DNA from: Lasiosphaeria ovina
Taxonomy: Eukaryota > Ascomycota > Sordariomycetes > Sordariales > Lasiosphaeriaceae
NCBI GenBank assembly: GCA_033439765.1
Contig: JAULSN010000002.1
Coordinates: 5,704,001 to 5,768,000, forward strand
Direction of reading: 5' to 3'
DNA length: 64,000 bases
Part shown: positions 35,365 through 47,141 of the stretch, one piece after another
Position numbering within the stretch: position 1 is the stretch's first letter
Layout of the letters: every line of letters begins with the position of its first letter
Translations under genes and position numbers: made by a program
The notes under the pieces: generated by a model
Seen by the model: the letters and a program-made list of their open reading frames with translations, nothing else
Databases searched by the model: none
What the model was told of the DNA's origin: nothing

Positions 35365-37255
35365 AACGGCTCAGCTATCAGATGCGCGCGGAATTTTTAA
35401 GGTAGTCTTGTTGAAGGTTAAATGCAGCGTTGACTGAGTGTGGTTGACTTCGCGCTGTGCCGAAGACGAAAAGCGTGACGCGACTTGAAATAATTTAATC
35501 GGCATGCTCTTTGCTTGGCTGCTGGCGAGGCACCGAGGCGCCAAGAACTGGGGCGTCTGTGGCGCAAAGTGGCGCCTAAACTCGTGTCCCGCATCCCGTC
35601 TGGCCGCATTCAGGACACCGCGTGAGCCTCTTAGACGCCGAACATTGAATTGTAGCTGCCTTAATAAAGGTTCTAATAAAAAACTTGTTCTTTAAAAATG
35701 TTTCCCCTTATTAATTGTTCATTTATCTGTCTGTTTATTCATCATATTTCAAGAACATACTCCAGAAGACGTATTCCGTAAAAAAGAAGTTACAATATAT
35801 CCGAAGATGTGACTTACACTCTTCGCGACATACTTTGTGCCGCAACAAAAAAAAAAGGTACAGCGGACCAGATTATTTCAACGAGGGAGCAGAAAGAACC
35901 AAATCAACTCACAGGAGAATAATCAACTGCAGTCATAACGAGAAAGCCATTCCCGCAATAGACCTATGTACCCAGTGAGTGAGCGTCTCCCGTCGGGGAG
36001 AAGACTAAAGTTGATTACAATTAGTAGCTGTTTCCTATCGCCGGACGTGCGGTTCCAGCGTTGTTGCGGGGCCTTTTTATATGCGAGGTGTTGCGCACGA
36101 GTTGAGTGTATGAGCGACCACGACACAGCCAGCCCATGCGACCACGAGTTTGACGCAGCTGCTGGTGAGACGGACGATGAGATGGATGATGGCTCAACCT
36201 AGGCCCACCCCTGGGCCGTCGCGGGGTCCGTCTGCCTGCGACCAGCCCACCCTAAACCCCCAGCAGCAGCAGCTCTCATTGCATGTGCAGAGACGGAAGT
36301 GTGGACGTCACGTGTCACTGTTCTGTCCTGTCCAAAGGCTGCCTGCTGAAGAGGAAAGAGCGGGTTTGCATATGCGCGATGGTCCCGCGATGATGAAAAA
36401 AAAAAAAAAAAAAAAAGCCCGGAGATGGATGTTGTAGCCTACCGTGCCTAGAGTTAAGTATTGGTTTGCAAGTTCCGGGTGATGAGCCAGCCACTCGTCA
36501 ATGGAACAGATTACAGCCCGGAGAGCTTGCCGAAATCTGCGGGGACGACAACCAGAGCACGACCAATCCTGAAACGGGAAATGGCCCAAGGCGGGTGGTG
36601 TTAGTCGCGGCAACCTATGTACCTGCAAGTCCATACAAGGTCCGACAATGGGACGACCATGGCACGGCCAAAAATAAGAGAGAAAGAGATAGTATTTAAC
36701 TCTATATCCCCACGGCCCGCCGCCGCCATGACAACGCGGTGCTTTTGGTCCCGACTCCGGTTGCTTCAGTCGTTTTTCGTTTTCGTCGTATTTGCACGGG
36801 CTGTTGGGAAAACGCATACACGCACACGCACACACGCGAACGCGAAACGCCCACACACATTTCCATAGCTGCGGCTGCGGGGGTGTGTGAGTTACCGGCC
36901 TTTTTTTTCTTCTTTTCATTAAAGTTGCCGGAAGTGAGATCAGTCCATCACACATAGCACACGTACACACGCCACACACCACACACCACACACACAGCGT
37001 GTGCCCGTTCGGCCTTCCTTCTAGACCCCCGCCTAAATTCGTGGTTGGACAGATATTCGCCTGATTTCCACCATCAGAAATCACCACAACCACCCATCTC
37101 AGTCATCGCCGCACCCCATCCTCTCCGAGAGGAGCGACTAGACATCGAATTCCGTCTTTACTGGGCCTGTCGTTGAGCGAATCCGAACACTTTTTTTGCC
37201 CTTTGGTTTTTTGTTTTCCTTGCGCCGCGGCGCTGCTCCTCCCAAAACGGTGACG
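35365..37255. other. Divergent promoter region between POB3 and the GFA-like gene
   Basis: Serves as 5' flank for both genes. It has an A21 run at 36396-36416, CA-rich simple sequence at about 36820-36860 and 36955-36995, and no coding frame I trust. Confidence 0.6.
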
Positions 37256-38168
37256 ATGAGCTATCAGCGACCCCTCCGCGGCAGCTGCCACTGTGGCCGC
37301 AATCGTTACATCATCCAATTTCCAAAGGACACTGTCCAATCTGCTGAGGTTCTCTTCAACTCGGTCCCTTCTCACCGTAAGCAAAAAAAAAATCTCCGCG
37401 CTGCTTTTTATACTCGATATGAAGCAATCACTTGGCTGGTTATCATTAGTTTGTATCAATTGAATCGAAACACACAACACATCCCCCTTTTTTGCTCGTG
37501 GGCTGCATTGACGTTTGTTTTTTTGTCCGTCTACAGGTGTCTTACAAGCGTCCCCGCTCGCGGCGTTCCTGCGCGTGCCGCTGCAATGGTACCACAGCAC
37601 GACGCTCGCCTTCTACCCGGACGAGACGAGCTCCATGATCCACCGCGTGTACACGTCGCCGCATGAGCAGCACGCGATGCGGCACTTCTGTGGCTTCTGC
37701 GGCACGCCGCTGTCGTACTGGTCCGAGGAGCCCCGCAGCGAGGCCGACTTCATCCGCCTGACCCTGGGCAGCCTGCTGCCTGAGGACCTGGCCGACCTGG
37801 GCGAGTTTGGCTTCCTCTCGGAGCCCGACGACGACGACGATGCGCAGGCGGCGGCCGGGAAGATGATCATCTCGCCGCGCATCATGAGTCCGAGGGACAC
37901 GGACATGGGCATGCAGGACGACGTCGTCGGCTTCACCAGCGCCGGCCGCGAGGTGGTCGGCGCCCTGCCGTGGTTCGACAAGCTCACGGCAGGCAGCCGG
38001 CTGGGCACGCTCCGCGCCCACAAGGGCTACGGAGGAAACCAGAACGGAACCGTCAGGGTGGAGTGGGAGATTGTCGAGTGGACACCGGACGATGACGCAA
38101 CCGAGTCCGGCCGAAATAGAAAGCGCAAGCTCGACGACGTCAGTGCCATGGAGGACGTCCAGCAGTAG
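37256..38168 (+). CDS. GFA / CENP-V domain protein (Mss4-like fold), fungal variant
   Basis: Two exons, 37256-37376 and 37537-38168, with a 160-base intron (GTAAGC...CAG); 250 residues. It starts MSYQRPLRGSCHCGRNRYII, the opening zinc motif of the glutathione-dependent formaldehyde-activating (GFA) family with C11 and C13, and has the closing CGFCGTPL (C92, C95). The middle CHCxxC motif of catalytic GFA proteins is absent; the segment reads VLQASPLAAFLRVPLQWYHS. With four Cys it can bind one structural zinc but probably not perform the classical GFA reaction. The C-terminal 100 residues include an acidic patch, EPDDDDDAQ, and a basic RNRKRKLDD that could be a nuclear signal. Function is unknown. 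It diverges from POB3 across about 1.9 kb. Confidence 0.88.
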
Positions 38169-40882
38169 AAGACCGAGCCACGCTGTCTGTTGGCGAGGGT
38201 GATCTTTCCACGAGGATGGAGTTGATTGAGGGTTTATGGGCTCATATGCTTAATGCGGGAACAAAGTCGTTAGGTGGCACGGCGGCATGCACCACCGCAT
38301 GCTTAGTGCGCGTGCAGATTCCCCGACGACAGATTGCAAATCTGTGCAGGCTGCAGGAGTACGGGTTTTGATTTCATCTTGGTATTTGCTTGGCGTTCAG
38401 CAGGATGTATTAAAAGGTCTTTGGGAGGGTATGATATCGGATGGGCAACCGGCGGGACTGGGCAGAGATTCCGTTGATGGTTGTTGATAGTTTCATATCG
38501 TCTCGTTGAGGATGCCCCGATGCTCCGGTTTTAGTAGGAAGACATAATAAGGCAATGGATGCTGATAATAATGGCAAGGATAGTGCGAGGTGCCCGTTTA
38601 CAGTGTTAGCGCCGCAGACAAAGGACTGAAGCAAAGCAAGCAGACTAGTAATGCGTAAAGAGAGAGCCAATAATGCAAATTGTAAATACCTTACCTGCGG
38701 TACGGCCACCATTCGGTAAGAGTTTGGATGGATAGGCAGCAGGCAAGTCTCGGATGCGAAATGGACATTGGACGCTCGGCGCGAGGTCGATTCGATTGGG
38801 ATTCATGCGGCCGGGGTTGCCTGCCGGGAAAGCCGTCCCGCCAACCCTTAGCGGGAAAGCTGCTACCGAAGGCCTGCGGGAATGAAGTGCACACCGACCC
38901 TCGATCTAAGATCCCGAATGTTCCGGAGAGCACTGATCACCTCCCCGCCCACCCCAGTTATTAGTAACTCAGTGGCCTGGCTTGCCGGCCATTAGGGCCC
39001 CGCCTGGGCCATGGCCAGCGCCAGTAGCACCTTCTTTTCAGCTTGTCTCTTCTCTGGAGATCAAATCCGGCCTTGGCCCGATGTTTACCCATCGGAACGG
39101 CATCGCTTGCGGCGTGCCTCCATCGTGCAGGCCAGAACGGGCTAGGCCAGACCTGCTGGCGGCGCACTCTGCTGCCCATTGGGCTCTGTCGGATTTTCCA
39201 AGCAAGCGATGCCGACAAATGGAACGCTGAAAGGGTCTCGATGAGCTATGCTTGTCAGCCCTCCATAGCCAAGGTAGGTCGGCCGGGGGCGCATTGCGCC
39301 TCCGTGGCTTTTCTTGGGTCGCGTTACAAGCTTGCTCCAGCGCATCGAAGCTTGGCGGCGAGCCCCAAGCTATAACGTGACTACCTACAACCTGCCTGGT
39401 GGGATGGGGGCCGCGTGTATGGGGGAAAGGGAGGAGGCGATTCTCGCTTCCTCGTCCAAATCATCCCAAGATCAGCCGAAGTTCTGCCCTGCCGGCGACC
39501 GAGCCTGATCCTTCGCGGGCCGCGCATCCGACAGACGCTGCGGAGTGGGGAGAAAAGTTGGGGAATCGAGGGCGTCCAGTGGCCCCGTGGAGCAGTGATG
39601 GGGGAGTTTGCTGGGATGCGGCCGGGTGCATTTCGGGCATGGCAAAACGAAGGGCAGGCAACAGAACAGAAAAAAAAACGACCTTTGTTTACCAAGTATG
39701 CATACAATTGGAGGAAAGGGGGAGGCGACATCTGACTGAAAGCGTGCGTGGTTGGGTTGGGCCTTCGGACATTTTTGCTGTTCCTCCCTTCCTCGACAAG
39801 CTTCCAGAACACGCCCCCCAAGGCTCTTAAGAGCGCCGTTTCAAAACGTACCTGCCAGAGTCCCGGCCCCCGGGACGCTGGGCACCGCTTTCCTCTTGGG
39901 TGTGACGGGAGGCTAAGGTTACCTAGGTTTGTGGTTGAGGGAAGGCAAGCACGCGGCTAGTGGCTTCTGGATCTGGCTCTGGCTCCTGCCCAGTTCCACA
40001 AGTTCTTGCTCACCTTCCACTTGGGTTGGGACTTGCTTGTCCCGTGTGCTCCTCTCGCTCGCAGGTCCCGTCTCGGCGTTTCCCGTCTTCCAGTTTTGTC
40101 AATGGATGACGGGAGTTTCTCGGTCGCCATTGGGTGCCTCAACCAACCTACGGTAAGTCGTTCTTTCATACGTGCTCTGTACCTTGTGGGCTTGCTTACC
40201 TTAGTACTTACCCCGCGGTGGGGGTCCTTCCATTGGGGTCCTACCTGGGTTGCGGGCCTGGGAAGGTATGGGGTGGAGGCAGGTCGTCGAGACGGAGCAG
40301 AGTGGACGTCCACTACTGCTGGTGCCCGCGGGTGGTGGATGGTGTGCACAGCAGCAGAGCACCGCGCCCGCCCGCCCACCTCGTGCCCGCGCATGCTTGC
40401 TGCCCGGCATGGATTGGATGCTGGCATGGGACAATGGATCCATAAGGTACATACCTAAGTGTAGGTGTTGCGGCTGGGACTGGCTGCTCGGCCGCTCTGC
40501 GCAGGCCCATCTCAGGCTATGCCTAGCTCTTCTCGGTGTCGACGGTCCGAAACACGGGAGAATGGGGAACAATGGGGCATCAAACCCATGGCGACGGCTT
40601 TCTATAAGATGCATGGCGCGCCGTCCCGACTCACCACCAACATGGTTTCTTCGTAGCTGATCCCGTCTCCTGTCTGTTTACCTATCTCCCGTTACCTATC
40701 TTACCTGCCTTGCCTCCCTTGCCTTAGGTTACCTTACCTTCCTCATCACCTCTCGCCCTCTTCTAATCACCACCCTCCTGCTCCACAGTCCGTCTATTTT
40801 CCCGGACGCGTGTGTGTGGTTTGCTCTCTCTGTTCACCAGCATCGTTCGTGCTCTCCTGAACTCTACAAAAACGTCTTCGCC
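38169..40882. other. Intergenic region upstream of the beta-glucosidase
   Basis: 2.7 kb. The last 200 bases before the ATG are strongly pyrimidine-rich with repeated TTACCT/CCTTACC words, typical of a fungal core promoter and leader. Overlapping open frames at 39381-39830 on both strands look like chance. Confidence 0.6.
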
Positions 40883-42387
40883 ATGTCTCTCCCCAAGGAC
40901 TTTCTGTGGGGGTTTGCTACGGCATCGTGAGTCCCCCGCGTCATATCGTAATATTGGTACTACAGAGTGACTGACGGCTTGTTTGCTATGTTTGGTGCAG
41001 ATACCAGATCGAGGGTGCTGCCGAGACTGATGGCCGTGGCCCGTCCATCTGGGACACGTTCTGCGCGGTCCCGGGCAAGATTGCCGATGGCAGCTCGGGA
41101 GTCGTGGCCTGCGACTCGTACAACCGCACCGGCGAGGACATCGACCTCCTCAAGTCGCTCGGCGCCACGGCCTACCGCTTCTCCATCGCCTGGACCAGGA
41201 TCATCCCCCTGGGCGGCCGCAACGACCCCATCAACCAGAAGGGCATCGACCACTATGTCAAGTTCGTCGACGACCTGCTCGCCGCCGGCATCCAGCCCTT
41301 CATCACCCTCTTCCACTGGGATCTGCCCGACGGCCTCGACAAGCGCTACGGCGGGCTCCTAGACCGCGAGGAGTTCCCCCTCGACTTTGAGCACTACGCC
41401 CGCACCATGTTCAAGGCCATCCCCAAGTGCCAGCACTGGATCACCTTTAACGAGCCGTGGTGCTCGTCCATCCTCGGCTACAACACGGGCTACTTCGCCC
41501 CCGGCCACACGTCGGACCGCTCCCGCTCCGCCGTGGGCGACAGCGCCCGCGAGCCCTGGATCGCCGGCCACAACATCCTTGTCGCCCATGGCCGCGCCGT
41601 CAAGGCCTACCGCGACGACTTCAAGCCCTCACAGGGCGGCGAGATCGGCATCACCCTCAACGGCGACGCCACGTACCCGTGGGACCCCGAGGACCCGGCC
41701 GACGTTGAGGCCTGCGACCGCAAGATCGAGTTCGCCATCAGCTGGTTCGCCGACCCCATCTACTTTGGCCACTACCCCGAGTCGATGCTCAAGCAGCTGG
41801 GCGACCGCCTGCCCACCTTCACCGCTGAAGAGGTCGCCCTCGTCAAGGGCTCAAACGACTTTTACGGCATGAACCACTACACGGCCAACTACATCAAGCA
41901 CAAGCCCGGCTCGCCGCCCGAGGACGACTTCCTCGGCCACCTCGAGACCCTCTTCTACAACAAGAACGGCGACTGCATCGGCCCCGAGACGCAGTCCTTC
42001 TGGCTGCGGCCGCACGCCCAGGGCTTCCGCGACCTGCTCGGCTGGCTCAGCCGCCGCTACGGCAACCCCAAGATGTACGTGACCGAGAACGGCACCTCGC
42101 TCAAGGGCGAGAACGACATGTCGCTCGAGAAGATCGTCGAAGATGACTTCCGCGTGAAGTACTTTGACGACTACGTGCGCGCCATGGCCAAGGCCGTCTC
42201 CGAGGATGGCGTCGATGTCCGCGGCTACCTCGCCTGGTCCCTCATGGACAACTTCGAGTGGGCCGAGGGCTACGAGACCCGCTTCGGCGTCACCTACGTC
42301 GACTACGTCAACGACCAGAAGCGCCACCCCAAGAAGAGCGCAAAGAGCCTCAAGCCCCTGTTCGACACCCTGATCAAGAAGGACTAG
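40883..42387 (+). CDS. Beta-glucosidase, glycoside hydrolase family 1 (intracellular type)
   Basis: Two exons, 40883-40926 and 41001-42387, with a 74-base intron (GTGAGT...CAG); 476 residues, the standard GH1 length. It starts MSLPKDFLWGFATASYQIEG, so the family N-terminal signature is completed by the splice. Acid/base E166 lies in TFNEPW and nucleophile E377 in VTENG; WSLMDNFEWAEGY near residue 430 is the usual aglycone/glycone site. There is no signal peptide, so it should act in the cytoplasm, releasing glucose from cellobiose and other beta-glucosides taken up by transporters. Similar proteins (Trichoderma Bgl2, Humicola BG4) are linked with cellulase induction. Codon use is very GC-rich at third positions. 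Downstream is a convergent gene on the minus strand. Confidence 0.96.
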
Positions 42388-43509
42388 AGAGTGCGCTGGT
42401 GCGAGATACCTAAGGTACCTAGATAGAAAGGAGGGCTGGGAGGGTGGGTGAGTGGATGAGTAACTAACAGCCGGTAAATCGGGCCGGGGTTGGATAGGAG
42501 GGGGGGGGCGGATTGTTGTTTAAATGGGATGAATGACGGGTCTTTTTGTGGATATCCCCTTTTGCGCTTTTTACATTGTGTGTTTTTTTTTCTTCCCGTC
42601 TAATAAAGACGCATTCGTAAATGCGTGCATGTTTTACCTGCCTACTTATAGTCTAGTTAGTAGTGGCTGCGGTAACCAAGGTGATTTTCCCTCTTTCTGC
42701 TCGGACACGGTAATGTTTGTGTAGATACTGACTGCACTTTCACTTTCACGAAAAACCATTGGTCGGAAGCCACGCTGAAGATCAAGGCAGACAGCTAGAT
42801 ATACAAGTAAATACGCAACCATCGTTGTATCGTTTCAATTCACAGCCATCTAGAACGAGGGTCTAGCAGCAACAGAAGTAGCAGTTCTGTATATATGTAT
42901 ATATACCTCAAGCTTGTCTATCACACCTCGCCATCTGCTATCTATCCATCTATCGACTACTTATTTCGGTACATATGTAAATAGATAAACACTCTTTTTT
43001 GAGCTGTTATTAGGTAGGTAGCCTATTTATATCTAGATATATGGTGGGTATGCATGTGTGTCGTGCGGTGTGCATGTGTGTGTATGCTGCGACTCGCTGT
43101 GCAACCCTTGTGACAGTATCGCATCCCATCGCATCGCTTTGCGCCTTGTTCCGAGGGGTGTGAGAAAAGACAGAGAGTATATATGAGACCTGCGAAGCAG
43201 CGTAGTGGTATAAGAAGAAAGCGGAGGAAAAAGAAAAAGAAGCTGAGGTCGTCTGTCATCGGAGAAACGGACGTTGTAAAGCCCGCCGTGAAACTGCCTT
43301 GCTGCGTTTCGTGGCTCTCCATCCCATTCCCATTAATGAACGTGTATCAAAAAGCCGGCGCAGTCCAACCGCTGCAAATATTCAAACCTCGGATCGGAAC
43401 ATAGCGTGAGCTAGAGATGTAGTTTTGTAACCCCCCCCTTCTGACCTCCCGTCTCTTGTCCTGATCCCATTATGGGCCGACAAACGTATTTCATGCCAGA
43501 CTGCCATGT
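42388..43509. other. Convergent 3' flank
   Basis: 3' untranslated and intergenic sequence, AT-rich around 42880-43030 with TATATA/TATGTA simple stretches. Nothing else is seen. Confidence 0.6.
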
Positions 43510-46500
43510 TCACACGTCCCTGACTTCCCCCTGGAGTCTCCTCATGGCGTCACGGTGGGCTTCCATGAGGGCGCCGCTGCGCATGCGCTCTTCGAACTCG
43601 CGCTGGTTGCGCTCGTGCTCCAGCCGTTCTGCTTCGCGTTTTACCGCTTCGGCATCTTTCTGCCCGAGGAGCGTGTTGCGCTGCACCTCGATGCTGCGCC
43701 GCGCATCGGCGTCGAGCCCGTACGCCCCTCGCAAGCTCCCCATCGACGCGCTGCCGATCAGGCCGCTGTTTAGAGGCGTCTCTCGCCCGTAGGACGACTG
43801 CCTCGACGGCGCGCCAAGGTTCGGGTTGGGCGGCATGGCGCGCAGATCGGCCGCGACGCTGTTACGGAAGCTGGCCAGCTGAGCCTGGCGCACGAATTCG
43901 GGCGTGGCATTGCTGCGGCGAGACGGCTGGTGCGAGTCAAACATGGCAGAGTCGGCGTTCGGGGTGGTGGCCCTCGGACTCGAGCCCATGACACTCGAAC
44001 GTCCCCTTGAGGCAAACTCAAGACTGCTCTGCCGTATCATGATGCGGCGCTGCGAGAGCGGGATATCGTCGGCATCAACCGGCGCGTTCGAACCGCCGCC
44101 GACAGAGTTGTGCAAGCTTCCAGCATCCGACGGCGGCCCAGATGCAGGTATGGTGGGCATGCCGCCATAGGCAGCATCGGCTCCGGGGAATGCAAATGGG
44201 CCGAGGGCTTTGGTGCGGAGCAGCGTCTCGCGCATCCCGATCAGTGTCTGCGGCGGCGCCTGCTGGGCCGTATTTAGACCGTTCAGCCACATAGAGAGAT
44301 TAGGAACTGACGCCGACGTAGACAGCTCCCTGGGGGCGGCCGAGGAGTGCATCGCGTGTGTTAGTGTTGGCCGGCCATCGTAATCCTCGGCCATGGGGGG
44401 CATACTATAATACGGCTGGTCATCCCCTTCCTCGGCGATGGGTTCTGCAAAGAGCCTCGAGCCCCGGCCCCTCAGCGTCCCAGATACTGAGCGGTAAGGC
44501 CCCGACCTGTTCCTAGTTAGAGGCTCAGGGCCTGACGCAAGCTGGTGGTGGAGAACAGCAGCGTCTGAATATCCGGATAATGATCCTCTCGAGCTGCTCC
44601 TTGCCACGAGATGGGGCATGGATCCGTAGCTAGACAACGCACTGGCCGCCCTCGGGGCTGCCGGCGGCGGCGTGGCGTTTTCGGCCGTCTGTTGTAGCTC
44701 AACAACGTCGAGTGGCGCTGGTTCCTCTGGATTTTCGTGAAGCTGGAGGGTTTCCAGTTCCGGTGCGTCTGCCGTGCTGAGGTGTTTTGCCCACTCGTTC
44801 GTTCGGTACGACATTGCCACCCGTGACAAAGCCGGCGGTAAACTCTTGGAGAGACTCGCAGCGACAGAATCAACCGAGGTCGCCGAGTCTCGCCTTCTGT
44901 TGGTCTTGTCCGTCTTCTCTCTCGCCGATGCTGCCTCCTCTGGACTTGCTGTCGCCGTACCCCTGTCCTCGGCAACAGCCTCGGCCTCGATTTCTCGGCC
45001 AGCAAGATCGGGAGAAGCTGGCCGTTGATCGGGCTCCGATCCATCCACAGGAGATAGTGAGACCGTGTCTATTATTGATGCTGTGCTTTCCGCAGCAGCC
45101 TTGGTGGCCAGCTCCTCCAGCGTTAATATTGCTTCTCTCATCGTTATTAATGTTTCGGCATGCTTCTTCTGCTTCTCGGCGATGTCATTCTTGGGATCGA
45201 CCTGCTTATCGCTGGGCCCTGCATCCCCATTGGCGGACTCGGTCATCCCATTAGAGCTCATGTCGTCCATGTCGGCAGCGAGAGAGTCAATATCATCTCT
45301 TGTGTTCCGAGCTCTTTCGACCAACTCCTCACGGCTGTCGCGCGTCCATTCGTTCCCTTCTTGCATACTTCGCGTGGAGCGTTGCGACAGACGCCTGAGG
45401 AGCTTGGCAGAGCCAGTGGACAACCGTCTTACCATGCTCTTGCTCTTGACACCCGTCAATTCTCGGCCATCTTCCGTCTCGGCAAAGGTTGCAACCGATG
45501 ACCGATCGCTATTTTCTCGGGCCTCCGGTATCCTAAATGGCAAGGGAACCACGGCTGGCAGTGGGGTTACGGGTTGGGAATTCCTCCTCTGCGCTGAACC
45601 GTCCCAGGCTTCCTCTCGATTCTCCCCTCCCCTATCTAATTCAGACGGGTCGGCAGACGTAGCTTGCTCTTCAGGTATGGGATCCTGGGCGACCATGACA
45701 GTAACACTGCCATTCACGGCGTCTAGCGATATAACCCTCTCTGCCGCTGTCGTTTTCGGCACAGGCGGCGGGGGCGGCGTTGACTTCTCCGACACCACTT
45801 CGACCAGGCCGTTCTCGCCGTCCAGTTCGGTTGGCGACTGGGGTCGGATGGTGATGACGGTCAAGGCGCCGTTGCTGTCTCGCATCGGCTTCTCGCTACC
45901 CATGTCACTGACGCCTGAATCCGTCGAGCCCCCAAGCGGGCTCAAACCACCCTCTATATCCCCATATACGCGTTCCCACTCGCGGCGCGCCCGACTGGTC
46001 GTCTCTTCCACCTGCTGCCCTACATTTTCCTCCTCGACACGGAGGTTGCGCTCTTCCTCGGCAATCTTGGCATTGCGCTTGTCTCGGTGTTCCTTGATGA
46101 TGCGCCAGAGTCTGAGCTGCGAAACGATGCCGGCAAGAAAAATAAGAATGGTAACTGCCAGCTCTACGCGGATTCCGCGAGTAAGAGGGTACGTGGAGGC
46201 GCCAATGGGGAAGAGGTTGTCGTTGAGGGCCCAGAGGTAAGCCCAGAACTCTCGAAGACCGGCGCGACTGAAGCAGTCGATGCCGAGAACAGCAGCTGTT
46301 GCGCCAGAAAAGGAGATGCAGCCAATGAGACAGTATGTCTGGGTCCAGCGAGTGAAGTACGATCCAAAAGCCGTGAGGGTGAAGGCTGAAATGAAGACGA
46401 CTTTGCCGCCGACAGTGGGGATGAGCCCCCCCGACTGCAGGGTCAACAGCCACATGCTTAGACAGAAGCCCCCGAGGAGACAACCCAGGCATTCCATGAT

Positions 46501-47141
46501 CTCCTTGAACACAACAGCCAGGGCACCGAGAATCATGCCAGTGCAGACGACGGCGACCACATATGCTCCCTGGATTGCATGGCTCACGGGCGGAGTCATG
46601 ACATAGATAATGAGGACCGTCGTGCCCAGGCTGGCCAAGAAGGCCGTTGAAAAGAACGAATGAAGGTACTTGGTCTTGATGCCAACCAAGGCAAAGACGA
46701 CGCCTATGCCGAGAAGTATGGCCCCGGCGACGGCCCAGCCAGGGGTAATCTCGGGCTCAAGGGGAAGCTGGTCGGGAGGGAGCATAGCTGTGGAAGTTCT
46801 CAGCTGCGTGTCTCCCACACAGACAAACTTATTGAGAGGCACATACCGTTGAACAAGGTCGAGTTTAAGCTGCTAGTGGTGGTTGGGCTGGCCGAAGCGC
46901 TTGAAGCTGGCCGAGTGGGTGACGATGCCGGGGCAGAGGTCGTCGAAGTCGCAACGCTCGTCAACCTGGGCGGCGAACTCGTAGTCTCTGGAGCACTGGC
47001 TCTTGTTGTCGGGGTTGACGTGCCCTCGGTGGAGAGAGTCGTCTCGTCCCTCCTCGGAAGGCCTAGCCGTCCGGTAGCAGTAACGGTGAAGAGACATAGG
47101 CAGAGCAGTGCCCCCGAGTGGAGGCGCCCCGAGAGCTTCAT
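43510..47141 (-). CDS. Large membrane protein with TM7S3/TM198-like (DUF4203) domain
   Basis: Two exons on the minus strand, 47141-46847 and 46787-43510; intron of 59 bases (GTATGT...CAG). The product is 1190 residues. It begins with a signal peptide (MKLSGRLHSGALLCLCLFTV), then a Ser/Thr/Pro-rich outer segment (about 33-95) suited to O-glycosylation. Seven hydrophobic helices follow at about 116-135, 139-162, 172-192, 197-215, 227-243, 249-268 and 306-323, as in DUF4203 proteins. The remaining 860 residues are a charged, low-complexity cytoplasmic tail with Ser/Pro-rich blocks and a final coiled-coil-like region rich in Arg, Glu and Gln (AVKREAERLEHERNQREFEE). Function is unknown; a surface or endomembrane sensor or scaffold is possible. 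The long single exon shows no break. Confidence 0.88.

Noticed and set aside
36308..37093. 261-codon minus-strand ORF
   Set aside because: Driven by poly-A (poly-Phe) and CA repeats (Cys-Val runs) in a promoter region; not protein-like.
38318..38390. tRNA-Cys-like hairpin with a TTGCAAA loop
   Set aside because: The anticodon-like stem-loop is present, but no acceptor stem forms and the B box is GGTTTTGATTTC, too far from consensus.
39381..39830. Overlapping ORFs of about 145 codons on both strands
   Set aside because: Both open over the same bases in GC-rich DNA, with no motifs and no splice structure.
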